The notes: a model not told the origin generated them from the letters alone. A DNA stretch of 64,000 nucleotides from Natrinema caseinilyticum (GCF_024227435.1 NZ_CP100445.1:434001-498000), one strand, 5' to 3'. Positions 26,417-36,989 are shown, numbered from the stretch's first letter. Program-made: numbers and translations.

Positions 26417-26777
26417 GCGTCTCGACCTCCGGTATCACGAGCGAGACCGCCGACAGCGTCGTTCATACCCCGTCTGGGTACTGGCACGGATTATGCCTTC
26501 CGACCTCGACTACTGTCGGGACGAATTCCTCGGTCGGCGATCGGGAGGGCCGATGCGCCCCGATGGATCGTCTCGAGTCCGCTCCCACGGCAGGGCACGC
26601 GGGACAGAGCCGGTACGGCGACCGGAGCCGAAGACCCGACGGCGATCGTCAGTTCGGGGGTCCACGACGGTTGCCAGTCGAACGAACCCGACCGCTGTCG
26701 GTACCCGAACGGATCTCCGACCGGGACACTGGCGGTGGAGCGACACGCCTTTTTGACCGGACCGGGCAGTGTACGGT
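26417..26777. other. Divergent spacer before rqcH
   Basis: About 360 nt between two divergent genes. The open frames crossing it are shadows. cctttttga at about 26749-26757 is a TATA-like box 21-29 nt before the rqcH ATG, so rqcH is probably leaderless. I see no other structure. Confidence 0.45.
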
Positions 26778-28940
26778 ATGGAACCAAAGCGGGAACTCAC
26801 GAGCGTCGACCTCGCCGCTCTCGTCGGGGAACTCGGGGGCTACGAGGGGGCGAAGGTCGACAAAGCGTATCTCTACGGGGACGATCTCGTCCGCCTCAAG
26901 ATGCGGGATTTCGATCGTGGCCGCATCGAACTGCTCCTCGAAGTCGGCGAGATCAAGCGGGCGCACACGGTCGCCCCGGAGCGAGTCCCCGACGCACCCG
27001 GCCGGCCGCCGCAGTTCGCGATGATGCTCCGCAATCGACTGTCCGGTGCCGACTTCGCGGGCGTCGAACAGTTCGAATTCGACCGAATCCTCGAGTTCAC
27101 GTTCGAACGCGACGACGGCACGACGAGAATCATCGTCGAACTGTTCGGCCAGGGCAACGTCGCGGTCACGGACGGCGAATACGAAGTGATCGATTGCCTC
27201 GAGACCGTCCGACTGAAGTCTCGAACCGTCGTTCCGGGCTCGAGATACGAGTTCCCCGAGTCGCGGACCAACCCGCTTTCGATCTCCCGTGAGGGCTTCG
27301 ACCACGAGATGGACGATTCGGATACGGACGTGGTCCGAACGCTCGCGACGCAACTCAACTTCGGGGGCCTCTACGCCGAGGAGTTGTGCACCCGCGCCGG
27401 CGTCGAGAAGGGATTGGACATCGAGGACGCCGACGAGGACGTCTACGATCGAATCTACGAGGCGATCGACCGACTCGCGATCGATCTCCGAACCGGACAC
27501 TTCGACCCGCGGATTTACCTCGACGTCGACGACGGCGGGGACGGCGAGGGTGACGGCGACGGTCGGAGTGACACCGGCGACGGACGCGTCGTCGACGTAA
27601 CCCCGTTTCCGCTCGAGGAACGCGCCGAACTGACCGCCGAACCCTACGATTCGTTTCTGACTGCGCTCGACGAGTACTTCTTCAGGCTCGAACTCGCCGA
27701 CGAAGCGGAGCCGGAGACGACCTCCCAGCGGCCGGACTTCGAGTCGGAAATCGCCAAACACGAGCGCATCGTCGAGCAACAACAGGGCGCGATCGAGGGT
27801 TTCGAACGGGAGGCCGACTCGCTTCGCGACCAGGCGGAACTGCTGTACGCCGAATACGGACTCGTCGACGAGATACTGACGACGATTCAGACGGCACGCG
27901 AGCACGACCGCTCCTGGGACGAGATCGAAGAGCGGTTCGCGGAGGGTGCCGACCGCGGGATCGAGGCCGCAGCGGCCGTCGTCGACGTCGACGGGAGCGA
28001 GGGCACGGTTACCGTCGATATCGATGGCGAGCGGATCGATCTCGTCGCCGATCGGGGCGTCGAGCAGAACGCCGATCGGCTCTACACGGCGGCAAAGGAC
28101 GTCGAAGGGAAAAAGGAGGGTGCGCTGGCGGCCATCGAGGACACCCGTGAGGATCTCGCGGACGCGAAACGCCGCCGCGACGAGTGGGAAGCGGACGAGA
28201 GCGAGGGTGGAGCCGACGACCACGAGGAGGACGAGGGAGAGACGCGCGACTGGCTCGCCGAACCCTCCGTTCCCATCCGCGAAAACGAACCCTGGTTCGA
28301 CCGGTTTCGCTGGTTCCATACCAGCGACGACTACCTCGTGATCGGCGGCCGAAACGCGGATCAAAACGAGGAACTCGTCAAAAAGTACCTCGAGCCCGGA
28401 GACAAAGTGCTCCACACGCAGGCCCACGGCGGTCCCGTCACCGTTCTGAAGGCGACCGATCCCAGCGAGGCGTCGTCCGCGGACATCGAACTCCCGGACT
28501 CGAGCATCGAGGAGGCCGCCCAGTTCGCCGTCTCCTATTCGTCGGTCTGGAAGGACGGGCGATACGCGGGCGACGTCTACGCGGTGGACTCGGATCAGGT
28601 CTCGAAGACGCCCGAGAGCGGCGAGTACCTCGAGAAAGGCGGGTTCGCGATTCGCGGCGAGCGGACCTACTATCGTGATACGCCGGTCGGTGCGGCGATC
28701 GGGATCCAGTGTGAACCGTATACGCGAGTGATCGGCGGGCCGCCGTCGGCGATCGAAGATCGAGCGGAGACGACGCTCGAGATCGAACCCGGCCGGTACG
28801 CGCAGGCCGACGCGGCGAAACGGATCTATCGGCGCCTTCGCGAGCGATTCGCCGACGAATCGTTCGTCCGAAAGATCGCGAGTCCGGACAAGATTCAGCA
28901 CTTCATGCCGCCGGGCGGAAGTCGGATAGCCGACGATTGA
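26778..28940 (+). CDS. rqcH: Ribosome rescue factor RqcH (NEMF/Rqc2 homolog)
   Basis: A 720-residue protein starting MEPKRELTSVDLAALVGEL; the ATG three codons upstream is too close to the promoter. The NFACT-N domain covers about 1-230 (KAYLYGDDLVRLKMRDFDRG), a Lys/Glu-rich coiled coil about 320-480, and the NFACT-R (DUF814) domain about 490-610 (FHTSDDYLVIGGRN, HTQAHGGPVTVLKATDP). Family members bind split large ribosomal subunits that still hold peptidyl-tRNA and add C-terminal Ala or similar tails so that the product is destroyed. Pelota, another rescue factor, lies 3 kb downstream. Confidence 0.95.
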   Translation: MEPKRELTSVDLAALVGELGGYEGAKVDKAYLYGDDLVRLKMRDFDRGRIELLLEVGEIKRAHTVAPERVPDAPGRPPQFAMMLRNRLSGADFAGVEQFEFDRILEFTFERDDGTTRIIVELFGQGNVAVTDGEYEVIDCLETVRLKSRTVVPGSRYEFPESRTNPLSISREGFDHEMDDSDTDVVRTLATQLNFGGLYAEELCTRAGVEKGLDIEDADEDVYDRIYEAIDRLAIDLRTGHFDPRIYLDVDDGGDGEGDGDGRSDTGDGRVVDVTPFPLEERAELTAEPYDSFLTALDEYFFRLELADEAEPETTSQRPDFESEIAKHERIVEQQQGAIEGFEREADSLRDQAELLYAEYGLVDEILTTIQTAREHDRSWDEIEERFAEGADRGIEAAAAVVDVDGSEGTVTVDIDGERIDLVADRGVEQNADRLYTAAKDVEGKKEGALAAIEDTREDLADAKRRRDEWEADESEGGADDHEEDEGETRDWLAEPSVPIRENEPWFDRFRWFHTSDDYLVIGGRNADQNEELVKKYLEPGDKVLHTQAHGGPVTVLKATDPSEASSADIELPDSSIEEAAQFAVSYSSVWKDGRYAGDVYAVDSDQVSKTPESGEYLEKGGFAIRGERTYYRDTPVGAAIGIQCEPYTRVIGGPPSAIEDRAETTLEIEPGRYAQADAAKRIYRRLRERFADESFVRKIASPDKIQHFMPPGGSRIADD

Positions 28941-29009
28941 CGGTCGCTGCCGTTGTTATCCTAAGTTTGGGGACCGAATAGGGCTCGAGGCGGTGAATCG
29001 AGCGCCAAG

Positions 29010-29429
29010 TTACAACAGGTAGGATTCGGCGATCGAACCGAGTACGGGCAGTTTCGTTCGGCTTCCTTTCACCGCCATGACGAGGAGGTACACCCAGACT
29101 AAAAAGAGAGCGAACCAGATTCCGATCGAAGACAGGAACGTAAATAGCGAAACCAGAACGCTCAGAATGTCGGGCAGGATGAGATTCATCATGAACGTTA
29201 TAACGCTGAGTGTAAAGAAAATCGCGATCGAAGCGATCCCGAAGACGATACTCTGTGCGGCGTGGAAGCGAGCGAACTCGTTTTGATCCTCGAGGAGGTA
29301 GACGAGTATTCCCGACAGGGGTGCCAAGACGTACGATAACGCGCCCACGACGTTTCCGTCGGGACCGAGGCTCGTCGCCGCCTTTGCTGCCGATTCCGTT
29401 GCAGTTACTGCTTCATTTTGTGTTGACAT
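29010..29429 (-). CDS. DUF4870-family small membrane protein
   Basis: A 139-residue protein with three membrane helices and the family stretch VVGALSYVLAPLSGILVYLLEDQNEFARFHAAQSIVF (positions about 29-65), including the typical Phe-Ala-Arg-Phe-His-Ala. The function is unknown; family members are widespread in haloarchaea. Its upstream region is unusually AT-rich. Confidence 0.85.
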   Translation of the reverse strand: MSTQNEAVTATESAAKAATSLGPDGNVVGALSYVLAPLSGILVYLLEDQNEFARFHAAQSIVFGIASIAIFFTLSVITFMMNLILPDILSVLVSLFTFLSSIGIWFALFLVWVYLLVMAVKGSRTKLPVLGSIAESYLL

Positions 29430-29972
29430 GGAACTTCAAACATCTCAATGGCCGCCACCTATTTTACTGTATCGGACACTTTCCAAATAAAAAACTACAT
29501 CAGTATTGTTATATTTAGACCGGTGCGTGTGGCGTTAGTTGCCCTCTCCTGCGTTCTAAACCGCAAAACCGACAGCCTACTCAAAGGTCTCTTCCATCAC
29601 CACCAGAAATACTTTCTTTTAATTACCAATTGATGAGGGTGTTCTGTCGCGACGACAGAGAGGGGGTGTGTGGAACGCAGGGACCACTGACTTCTCCACG
29701 AACTTCTGTAACCGGCGTCTCGTCCGTTCGGGCCGGGTCGGTGCCGTCGGACGACCGTCCGGCGTCTATCGAGGCCGAAGTCCGCCAGAGACGGAGCGAC
29801 GGCTGCCCGACCGGACCGCCCATTTCCCGCCAGAACGTCCACGGCCGGGTCTGAATGACGGACGTCTCGAGCGAATGTCGGGACGCGTTACCGACGATCG
29901 GTGCAAGTCGAACCGGGACAGAGACGGGTGAAAGCTGATACCTCGAGACCTGTCTACCGACGCTGATCCCCG
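29430..29972. other. AT-rich patch and spacer without a gene
   Basis: The first 210 nt (29430-29640) are much richer in A and T than the rest of the window, with runs such as ttccaaataaaaaac and tgttatatttag. A TATA-like gtaaaatagg (minus strand, about 29461-29470) can serve the DUF4870 gene. The remainder returns to GC-rich sequence with no readable gene. See the finding on composition. Confidence 0.55.
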
Positions 29973-30227
29973 ATGCCCGTGTTCGACGAACTCGCGCTCG
30001 CCGCGTTCGGCGGCAGTACGTTCGTGGCACCAGGTATCATCGCCGCGGCCGTGGTCGTGGCCCTGGCGCTTGCGGTCGGATTCATCGTATTCCTCGCGTT
30101 CAGTCCCCGCACTCGAACGGGTCCGGCGACGCAGGCCGAACCCTCGTCCACCCGCGACACCGGCCGAAGCGAGACGGATTCCGGCCCCGATTCGAACGCT
30201 CAGACGAATTTCGAGCCCGGATCTTGA
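29973..30227 (+). CDS. Single-pass small membrane protein
   Basis: An 84-residue protein starting MPVFDELALAAFGG. One long helix (residues about 18-46, IIAAAVVVALALAVGFIVFLAF) is followed by a hydrophilic Thr/Ser/Asp-rich tail. This is a common haloarchaeal pattern of unknown function. No operon partner is near, since the next gene is leftward. The call rests on composition. Confidence 0.5.
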   Translation: MPVFDELALAAFGGSTFVAPGIIAAAVVVALALAVGFIVFLAFSPRTRTGPATQAEPSSTRDTGRSETDSGPDSNAQTNFEPGS

Positions 30228-30474
30228 TTCGGTTCCGGATACCCCGATCGAAACCGGCCGTCTTCGTCGCGGCGTATCCGCGTGCGATCGCTCGAGCGAC
30301 GGCGCCGGTCGCCCCCTCGATTCACGCCCGTACACGTCGATCGCCCGACGACGCTGACTGCATCGCCTCCGTTCGAGAGACTCGAGGTTACGTGGATGTG
30401 ATCTTCGAAAGTGGTGCAGTCAGGAACGGTTCCGACGCCGTCGGTCGTGGTGAGTGACCGTTTCGATTCGGCCG

Positions 30475-31020
30475 CTACTCCGATTCTCGAACGGCGTTTT
30501 CGGGGCGGTCTCCGGGCCATTTTCGAGGTGATTCGGACTTGTCGTCTCGATCCGATACCGGGCCCGTCTCGCCGTCTTCGAGCGCCGAAAGACACTCGTC
30601 GACGGTGTGGATACGCTCGCCGTCCGAACAGGGTGCGACGTACCGGAGGTCACCGTTCTCGTAGACGGCCACGCACACGACCGGGACCCGAATTTCGCTC
30701 ATCGCGTCGTGACCGAGTCGAGACGGCGTCTGATGCTCCTTGAACGCCGGCCGAAGCGTGTACCCCGCCCGGTCGGCCCAGGACTGGAACGTCTCGAAGA
30801 TCTCCGAAACCGAGGGCCCGGTATCGGCGAGCCTCTCGATCGCCGGCCGTACCGACGACCAGGTCTTGACGCACACGTCGATGCCTCCGTGTTGCTCCTC
30901 GAGACGATGCGATCGGGCGACGGTCTCTCGGAGCATCTCCACGGTGTCCGCTGACGCCCGGCTCCGGAGGAAGAGCTCTACCCGGATCGGTTGCGCTGTG
31001 TCGCTGACTGAATCCGTCAT
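30475..31020 (-). CDS. Haloarchaeal HTH-domain-like conserved protein
   Basis: A 181-residue protein. The segments VELFLRSRASADTVEMLRETVAR, DVCVKTWSSVRP, IFETFQSWADRAGYTLRPAF, RVPVVCVAVYENGDLRYVAPCSDGERIHTVDECL follow the order of a family annotated in haloarchaea as HTH-domain proteins. The C-terminal strand with YVAPCSDG is the best marker. DNA binding has not been shown to my knowledge. The last 30 residues are basic and acidic mixed and non-conserved in character. Confidence 0.65.
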   Translation of the reverse strand: MTDSVSDTAQPIRVELFLRSRASADTVEMLRETVARSHRLEEQHGGIDVCVKTWSSVRPAIERLADTGPSVSEIFETFQSWADRAGYTLRPAFKEHQTPSRLGHDAMSEIRVPVVCVAVYENGDLRYVAPCSDGERIHTVDECLSALEDGETGPVSDRDDKSESPRKWPGDRPENAVRESE

Positions 31021-31248
31021 TATGCGTAGAGGGGGCGGTCGCCGCTCGCTCCCTAGTCGTCGCGGCTACCTTCATCACCATAAAGCTAGCAATGTATGAG
31101 CGGCATCGACACTCACACCGACGGGATGGTCGCACCACGTCCGGAAGTCACGAGACCAGGTCGCACCGATCGGGGCGCGGCCGGACGGGCGCCGCAGGTC
31201 CGGTGGGGCTCGCGAACGCGGTCCGCTGGTAGCCTCGACTGCATCGCC

Positions 31249-31806
31249 TCACTCGTCGGCGACCGTCGGTTCTCCGCCGGCCTGGTGTCGGGTCGGCGCT
31301 GTCGACGTGGTATCGTCGGTCTTGCGGGCCACACTGCGCTCTGCACCGTCGTAGGACGATCCGAGTGCGATGAGGAAGCCGACCATCGCGGTCACGAGTG
31401 CGACGCTCCCGATCGCAACGGCCCCGATCGCGGCCAGCGTTCCCGCGAGAACTTCACTTGCGGTGAGCAACGAGACCGCAGTCACGGCCGCGATCAGCGC
31501 GAGGAGTCGGCCAAGTCGACCGGTGTCGAGGCCGTGAAAGGACCTCTCACCGGTCGTGTCGAGTAAGACCGCCACGATCCCGTTGTAGGAATCGTCGGTT
31601 CGCGCGTTCCCGAGGGAGTGGATCGACTGTGCGATCCAGACCCCCGCGGTGAAGTTGAGCAACGCGACGAACGAAACGAGGCCGACCTGTCCATCGACGA
31701 ACAGTGCGGCCGCGATACCGCCCGCAAACGTCACCGCCATGATGGCGTGGGTAACGAGCGAACGGACGCCAAAGTCTTCGAGGTGGGCGATGGATTTTCT
31801 GTCCAT
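31249..31806 (-). CDS. Four-helix membrane protein of unknown function
   Basis: A 185-residue protein starting [18 protein letters not shown]; the open frame continues 20 codons upstream without family sense. Four hydrophobic segments (about 17-35, 42-60, 87-108, 115-140) are seen. The tail is hydrophilic with Thr/Asp. The first loop holds an Asp-Gly turn. I do not recognise the family. It diverges from pelA, with 196 nt between. Confidence 0.65.
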   Translation of the reverse strand: MDRKSIAHLEDFGVRSLVTHAIMAVTFAGGIAAALFVDGQVGLVSFVALLNFTAGVWIAQSIHSLGNARTDDSYNGIVAVLLDTTGERSFHGLDTGRLGRLLALIAAVTAVSLLTASEVLAGTLAAIGAVAIGSVALVTAMVGFLIALGSSYDGAERSVARKTDDTTSTAPTRHQAGGEPTVADE

Positions 31807-32002
31807 ACAGGAAGGTGGTTCGGCGAAGCAATCCCTTTGCCACCTAACTATGTCGAACGTGAACATATGTCAGACATTCCAGTCGCCGGTGAGATCCGTT
31901 CCGCGGCCGTCCCCTGCGTTCGACGTCGGGGTGAAAACCGGACAGCCGAACCGCCAGCCGCCGATCGCAGCCCACTTACCGCCACCCCGTCAACGGTCAC
32001 CC

Positions 32003-33070
32003 ATGCAGATCAAAGACCGGGAGCAAGTCGAGGGCGGGCGCGAACGGGTCACCGTCGTTCCCGAAAGCGTCGACGACCTCTGGCACCTCCAGTACGTCCT
32101 CGAGCCCGGCGATCGCGTCGCTGGCGATACGACCCGTCGGATCCAGCGCAACGACGAGCAGATGCGGGATACCGGCGGCGAGCGCGAACACATGTGGGTC
32201 GCCATCGCCGTCGACGATATCGAGTTCCACAAGTTCGCCAACCGACTGCGGGTCGGCGGCGAAATCGTCGCCTGCTCGCGCGAGGACCAGCTCGGATTTC
32301 ACCACACGCTGAACGTCGAAACGCGCGACGAGATCTCGATCGAGAAACGGTTCAAACCCGATCAAGAGGCCCGACTCGAGGAGGCCGAGCAAGCGACGGA
32401 AAATCCCGACGTGGCGATCGCGACCGTCGAGGAGGGACAGGCACACGTCCACACCGTCGCGCAGTACGGGACCGAAGAACGGGCGACCATCACCGGGCCG
32501 ACCGGCAAGGGGGAATACGCCCGCGAGCGATCGGAGCTGTTCGCCGAACTCGCAGCCGTCCTGAAGCGACTCGACGTCGACGCGATCATCCTCGCAGGCC
32601 CCGGGTTCACGAAGCAGGATGCCCGGAAATACCTCGAGAAGAACGAACCGGACGTCGCGGAGTTGATCACGATGGTCGATACGTCGGCCGTCGGCGACCG
32701 GGGCGTCCACGAGGTCCTCAAGCGCGGCGCCGTCGCCGACGTCCAGGAGGAGACGCGCATCGAAAGCGAGGCCGAGTACATCGACGAACTCACCCGTCGC
32801 ATCGCGGAGGGTGCCAAAGCAGCGTACGGCCCCGAATCAGTCCAGCGGGCCGCAGAGTTCGGCGCCATCGAGCGGTTGCTCGTCCTCGACGACCGACTGC
32901 GACAGGAGCGCGGTCCGGACGGCGAGTGGGGGATCGACGTCGACGAAATCGTGCGAACGACCGAGCAAAAAGGCGGCGACGTGACGGTCTTCTCGAGCGA
33001 GTTTCCGCCCGGTCAGCAACTGGCGAACCTCGGCGGAATCGCCGCACTGTTACGGTATCGTCTCGAGTGA
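32003..33070 (+). CDS. pelA: mRNA surveillance protein Pelota
   Basis: A 355-residue protein starting [16 protein letters not shown]. It has the three eRF1-like domains: an Sm-like N-terminal domain (about 1-125, [20 protein letters not shown]), a central domain (about 130-255, with [16 protein letters not shown]) and a C-terminal eRF1-3 domain (about 260-355). It lacks the GGQ release motif, as Pelota proteins do. With the ATPase ABCE1 it splits ribosomes stalled without a stop codon. It matches the usual archaeal length of about 350 residues. Confidence 0.95.
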   Translation: MQIKDREQVEGGRERVTVVPESVDDLWHLQYVLEPGDRVAGDTTRRIQRNDEQMRDTGGEREHMWVAIAVDDIEFHKFANRLRVGGEIVACSREDQLGFHHTLNVETRDEISIEKRFKPDQEARLEEAEQATENPDVAIATVEEGQAHVHTVAQYGTEERATITGPTGKGEYARERSELFAELAAVLKRLDVDAIILAGPGFTKQDARKYLEKNEPDVAELITMVDTSAVGDRGVHEVLKRGAVADVQEETRIESEAEYIDELTRRIAEGAKAAYGPESVQRAAEFGAIERLLVLDDRLRQERGPDGEWGIDVDEIVRTTEQKGGDVTVFSSEFPPGQQLANLGGIAALLRYRLE

Positions 33071-33079
33071 GACCGCCGT

Positions 33080-33847
33080 CTAGCGTGCGTCCGACTCGAT
33101 CTGCACTTCGTCGCTGGCCTCGATTAGCTGGATCAGTACCGACGCGAACAGCGAACCGGAACTCCAGATCGCAGTTTCGCTGTTGTCGGGTCCGAGGACG
33201 CTCAGGAGGATGGTGTCGTCGTCGACGATGACGATCCGACCCGAGCGCTGATCGTCGGTCCGGTGGGCGGGCGGCGTGTCGACGGTGACGCCCTCGACGT
33301 CGGCGAATCGATCCTGGACCGCTTCGGTCCTGCTGACGACCACGACCGTCACGCCGGCCGCCGCGCGCTCCCTGAGTATCCGTTCGATCGAGTCCGTGAC
33401 GAGTTCCGGGAGTCGGGTGCCAAAGACGATCCGCTCCTCGGCTTGCGAGAGGATATCGTCGGTCCGATCGTCCACGCGATCCCGACCGCGGACCGTCCAG
33501 ATGTCCTCCTGCGTTTCCTCGCCCGCGGGCTCGTTCTTGACGGTGTCGACGTACTCGAACGCCCGGTCCTGCTCGCGTTCGAACCGGTCTCGAAGCGTTT
33601 CTCGCGCCTGCTCGACGCTGACCGGCCGATATCGGATCGGGTTCGATTGCTGAACCTCGAGTAATCCGCGCTCTTCTAGGCTCTCGGCGACGCTGTAGAC
33701 CTGCGAACGAGGGACGTCGGTGATATCTGCGACGTCTCTCGCAGCGCCCGCGCCGAGTCGGTGGAGCGCGATGAACACCTTGGCCTCGTAGCTGGTCAAT
33801 CCGAGGCCCTCGAACGCGTCGACGGCCACGTTTTCGTCGACGGTCAC
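33080..33847 (-). CDS. TrmB-family transcriptional regulator
   Basis: A 255-residue regulator. The winged-helix domain (about 10-80) shows LGLTSYEAKVFIALHRLGAG and VPRSQVYSVAESLEERGLLE. A coiled linker (SVEQARETLRDRFEREQDRAF) leads to a C-terminal effector domain with the phospholipase D-like layout of TrmBL2-type proteins. Its ATG overlaps the end of the exporter gene by 4 nt, so the two are translated together. It probably senses an exported compound and controls this operon; the effector is unknown. Confidence 0.92.
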   Translation of the reverse strand: MTVDENVAVDAFEGLGLTSYEAKVFIALHRLGAGAARDVADITDVPRSQVYSVAESLEERGLLEVQQSNPIRYRPVSVEQARETLRDRFEREQDRAFEYVDTVKNEPAGEETQEDIWTVRGRDRVDDRTDDILSQAEERIVFGTRLPELVTDSIERILRERAAAGVTVVVVSRTEAVQDRFADVEGVTVDTPPAHRTDDQRSGRIVIVDDDTILLSVLGPDNSETAIWSSGSLFASVLIQLIEASDEVQIESDAR

Positions 33848-36800
33848 CGCTCGTCACCCTCCGCCGATCGATCGTCGGCCGCGGTCCGCCTCCCACCGTC
33901 GCTCGCGGCGGGGGTCGGGCGGCGGGCCCCCGACGGGTCGAAGGAGACGTCGGGTCCGAGGTACCGGGTCCACAGCACCAGCAGCGCCGGGAGGACGACC
34001 ACGCTCGCGAGGAACGCGTACGTGATCGTCAGCGCGGTGATGATGCCGAACTGTTGGAGGGCGGGCAGGATCGCGAACGCGAGCGTTCCGAATCCGCCGA
34101 CGGTCGTCGCTGCACTCCCGAGCAAGGCCCCGCCGGTACCGGTTACCGTCGTCCGCAGTGCCGACCAGACGTTGCCCTGTCGCTCGAGTTCGAGCGAATA
34201 TCGGTCGCTGACGTGGATGCTGTAAGCGACGCCGAGCCCGATCGTGAGGCTCGTGATCATCCCCGTGAGGATGTTGAAGGGCATCCCGATGACGAACATC
34301 GTTCCCAGGATCCAGCTCACCGAGAACGCGACCGGCAAGAGGGTCACGACTCCGAGCGTCGCGCTGCTGCCGGTCAGCCTGTACGCGACGGTCAGGAAGA
34401 CGAAGACGGCCACGAGCGTGATCAACAGGCTCTCGATGACGGTATCGAGCAGGTCCTGTTCGACGATGTAGCTGACGATCGGATCGCCGGTCGCGATGGC
34501 GCTCCAGCGGTCGCCGCTGTCGGCCTCGATCGAGCCGGCGATGTCTCGCATCTCGCTGGTCGTATCGCCGCTCGAGGCGCTGGGCTGGACGGCGATGACC
34601 AGTCGTGCGGACTGGTACTCGCCATCGTCGGTGCGGTGGAGCACCTGACTCGCGGCTTCCTCATCGATTTCGAACAGCTGGTCGTACAGCGCCGAGACGT
34701 TCTCGTCGGGGACGTCGTCGCCGTCCGTGTCGGCCGCCTCGAACGACTCCTCGAACGACTCGTTGCGACCGGCGACCGATTCCATCGTCGACAGCGGATC
34801 CTGCACGTCGGCCTCGCCGGTCGCGAGCTCGTAGGCGGTGTCGCTGTCCGCGGCCTCGCTCCGAGCGGCATCGATCCGCTCGAGGACGGCCGGATCGGAG
34901 ACGGTACCTTCGACGAGTATCTGCGCCTGGCTGTCCTCCCGCTGGAAGTGATCGTTGACGTAGTCGAGGTCGTTTTTGGCCTGGTACTCGCCGGGTTGAA
35001 GCGATCCTGGCAGGTTGTCGGTCCAGTCGGGCGGACTGTCCGCGATGAAATCTTCCTGTTCGAAGCTGGTGTCGACCTGCGTCGCGCCGTAGACGCCGCC
35101 AGCAGTGAGGACGAGGGCGCCGATGAGGACGACCACCGGTGCCTTTCTGGCGGCGACGGAACCCACGGCGAGCGCGTCGCTGAACCGACCCTCGCCGGTG
35201 CCGAACGCACGTTTTCGGCGATCGAATCCGTGCGCTTCGAGGAACTCGTCGACCTCGATCTTCGCGGCGGGAATGAGTGCGCCGAAGACGACCAAAGCGG
35301 CGACGATTCCCACCGAACTCACGATGCCGAACTCTCGGATGGGGCCGATCGGGCTGACGAGGTTCGAGAGGAAGCCGATGACGGTCGTCGCCGTCACCCA
35401 GACGAGGGCGACGCCGACGCCTGCGAGCGCGATCGACATCGAGCCGCGAACGCTGTCGGTCGAGCCGACTTCTTCGCGTTGCTCACGATGGCGCATGAAG
35501 ACGTGGATCGCGTAGTCGATCGAAAGCCCGATCAACAGCACCGGCACCGCGACGAACATCTGGTTGAACGCGATCCCGGCCCAGCCCATGAAGCCGAACG
35601 TCCAGACGAGAACGGCGACGATGCCGACGATGCCGAGTACGATGTCGAGCAGGTCGCGATACGCCACGACCAGCGCGATCACGACGAACAACAGCGCGAG
35701 GGGGCCGACGATGGCGAGACTGTCGCCCATCGACCGTTCGATCTCGTCGGTGATGACGCCGCCACCGAACACGAGGTACTCCTGGTCACGTGCGTCCGCC
35801 AGGTCACGTATCTGGAGTTGGCTCTCGATGATGCGATCGCTGACGGCCCCGGCCATCCCGGACGTCGTCTCGGTGTCGGTCCGCTGGGTGAGATACGTCA
35901 TCCGGGCATCGGCTTGCGTACTTCCCGGCTCGTACGACGTCGGCATCAACGCGATCGCGAAGTTGTCCTCCGACTCGTTGCCGGACAGGGTTCGGGTGAG
36001 CGTCCGCTCGTACTCTCGTTCGTCCAGATCTTCGAGCGCGTCGATCTGCTCCTCTAACGGCGGTTGCTCCGAGCCCTGGAGCGCCGCGTACTCCTCCTCG
36101 AGGACGCCGTACGTGCCCGCTCTGTAGACGCCCTCGAGCTGGGACGAGAGATTCTGGTACTCGTCGTTCTCGCTCGGCGCGTCCGTTTGCGCGCGTATCT
36201 GGTACCGCTGCGATTCGATCGTCCGTGCCTGTGCGACGGCCGACTCGTACCGTTCGGTCTGGTTCCCGCTTACGTCGGCCGTGGCGTTCTCGACGACCGC
36301 ATCGAACTGCGCCTCGAGTTGCGCCGAGCGCGTCTGATACGCAGTCTGGTTGATCGCACCGTTCTCGTAGGACTCGTTCAACTGCTCGTACTGCCGCTGG
36401 AGCCCGATCGACCGGTTGAGTCCGTCCTGTAACTGCGACCGCGTCTCGTTCAGTTCGGCGGATTGTTCGCTCCTGATGGCCGTGACCGCGACGATGTTTT
36501 CGACCCCCGTAATCGACTGGTTCTCGACGAACGTCGAATTGATCGACTCGTTGGCCCGCAGTTCCTGCTGGAACTCGAGCGACGAGATCATCGAGTCCTT
36601 GCTGAGGACGTCGTCGCCGCGGACGATCAGTTGGACGCTGGTCGTATTCTCACGCTGGTCGCTCGTGAAGTCGCCGTCGATGCGCTCGAGGGCTTTCGCT
36701 TCGGGCGAGTCGCTCTCGAACTGCGAGAGCGAGGAATCGTCGTCGACCCTCGGCATCCCGGCCCCGACGACCGCCGTCGAGAGCAGGAGAACGACGAGGA

Positions 36801-36852
36801 CGATTCGCGTGTGCGTCGCGATTGCATCGGCGAGTCGCTCCGGAAGACTCAT
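33844..36852 (-). CDS. RND-superfamily (MMPL/HAE3) exporter
   Basis: A 1002-residue transporter of the hydrophobe/amphiphile efflux 3 type. It has 12 helices in two halves of 1+5, each with a large outward loop (about 35-390 and 590-780). The MMPL core is visible (FNQMFVAVPVLLIGLSIDYAIHVF, about residues 460-485, and GMPFNILTGMITSLTIGLGVAYSIHV in the second half). The first external loop is rich in Gln/Asn/Glu coiled coil. Expected cargo is lipid or hydrophobic. Its own regulator follows in an overlapping frame. Confidence 0.92.
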   Translation of the reverse strand: MSLPERLADAIATHTRIVLVVLLLSTAVVGAGMPRVDDDSSLSQFESDSPEAKALERIDGDFTSDQRENTTSVQLIVRGDDVLSKDSMISSLEFQQELRANESINSTFVENQSITGVENIVAVTAIRSEQSAELNETRSQLQDGLNRSIGLQRQYEQLNESYENGAINQTAYQTRSAQLEAQFDAVVENATADVSGNQTERYESAVAQARTIESQRYQIRAQTDAPSENDEYQNLSSQLEGVYRAGTYGVLEEEYAALQGSEQPPLEEQIDALEDLDEREYERTLTRTLSGNESEDNFAIALMPTSYEPGSTQADARMTYLTQRTDTETTSGMAGAVSDRIIESQLQIRDLADARDQEYLVFGGGVITDEIERSMGDSLAIVGPLALLFVVIALVVAYRDLLDIVLGIVGIVAVLVWTFGFMGWAGIAFNQMFVAVPVLLIGLSIDYAIHVFMRHREQREEVGSTDSVRGSMSIALAGVGVALVWVTATTVIGFLSNLVSPIGPIREFGIVSSVGIVAALVVFGALIPAAKIEVDEFLEAHGFDRRKRAFGTGEGRFSDALAVGSVAARKAPVVVLIGALVLTAGGVYGATQVDTSFEQEDFIADSPPDWTDNLPGSLQPGEYQAKNDLDYVNDHFQREDSQAQILVEGTVSDPAVLERIDAARSEAADSDTAYELATGEADVQDPLSTMESVAGRNESFEESFEAADTDGDDVPDENVSALYDQLFEIDEEAASQVLHRTDDGEYQSARLVIAVQPSASSGDTTSEMRDIAGSIEADSGDRWSAIATGDPIVSYIVEQDLLDTVIESLLITLVAVFVFLTVAYRLTGSSATLGVVTLLPVAFSVSWILGTMFVIGMPFNILTGMITSLTIGLGVAYSIHVSDRYSLELERQGNVWSALRTTVTGTGGALLGSAATTVGGFGTLAFAILPALQQFGIITALTITYAFLASVVVLPALLVLWTRYLGPDVSFDPSGARRPTPAASDGGRRTAADDRSAEGDER

Positions 36853-36989
36853 CCGGACACCTCTCGGATGAGTTCAGATATGTCACAGGAGACCATTCTG
36901 TTGTTATGATCCTACAAACTCGGCGTATATACGTGTTTGGAAATCGTGTTCGGGCGGTTGATTCCCGAAATCGGGGGAAAGAGAGTATA

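Noticed and set aside
26649-28901. 750-codon minus-strand frame opposite rqcH
   Set aside because: No motif or haloarchaeal protein composition; the plus-strand gene is clearly RqcH.
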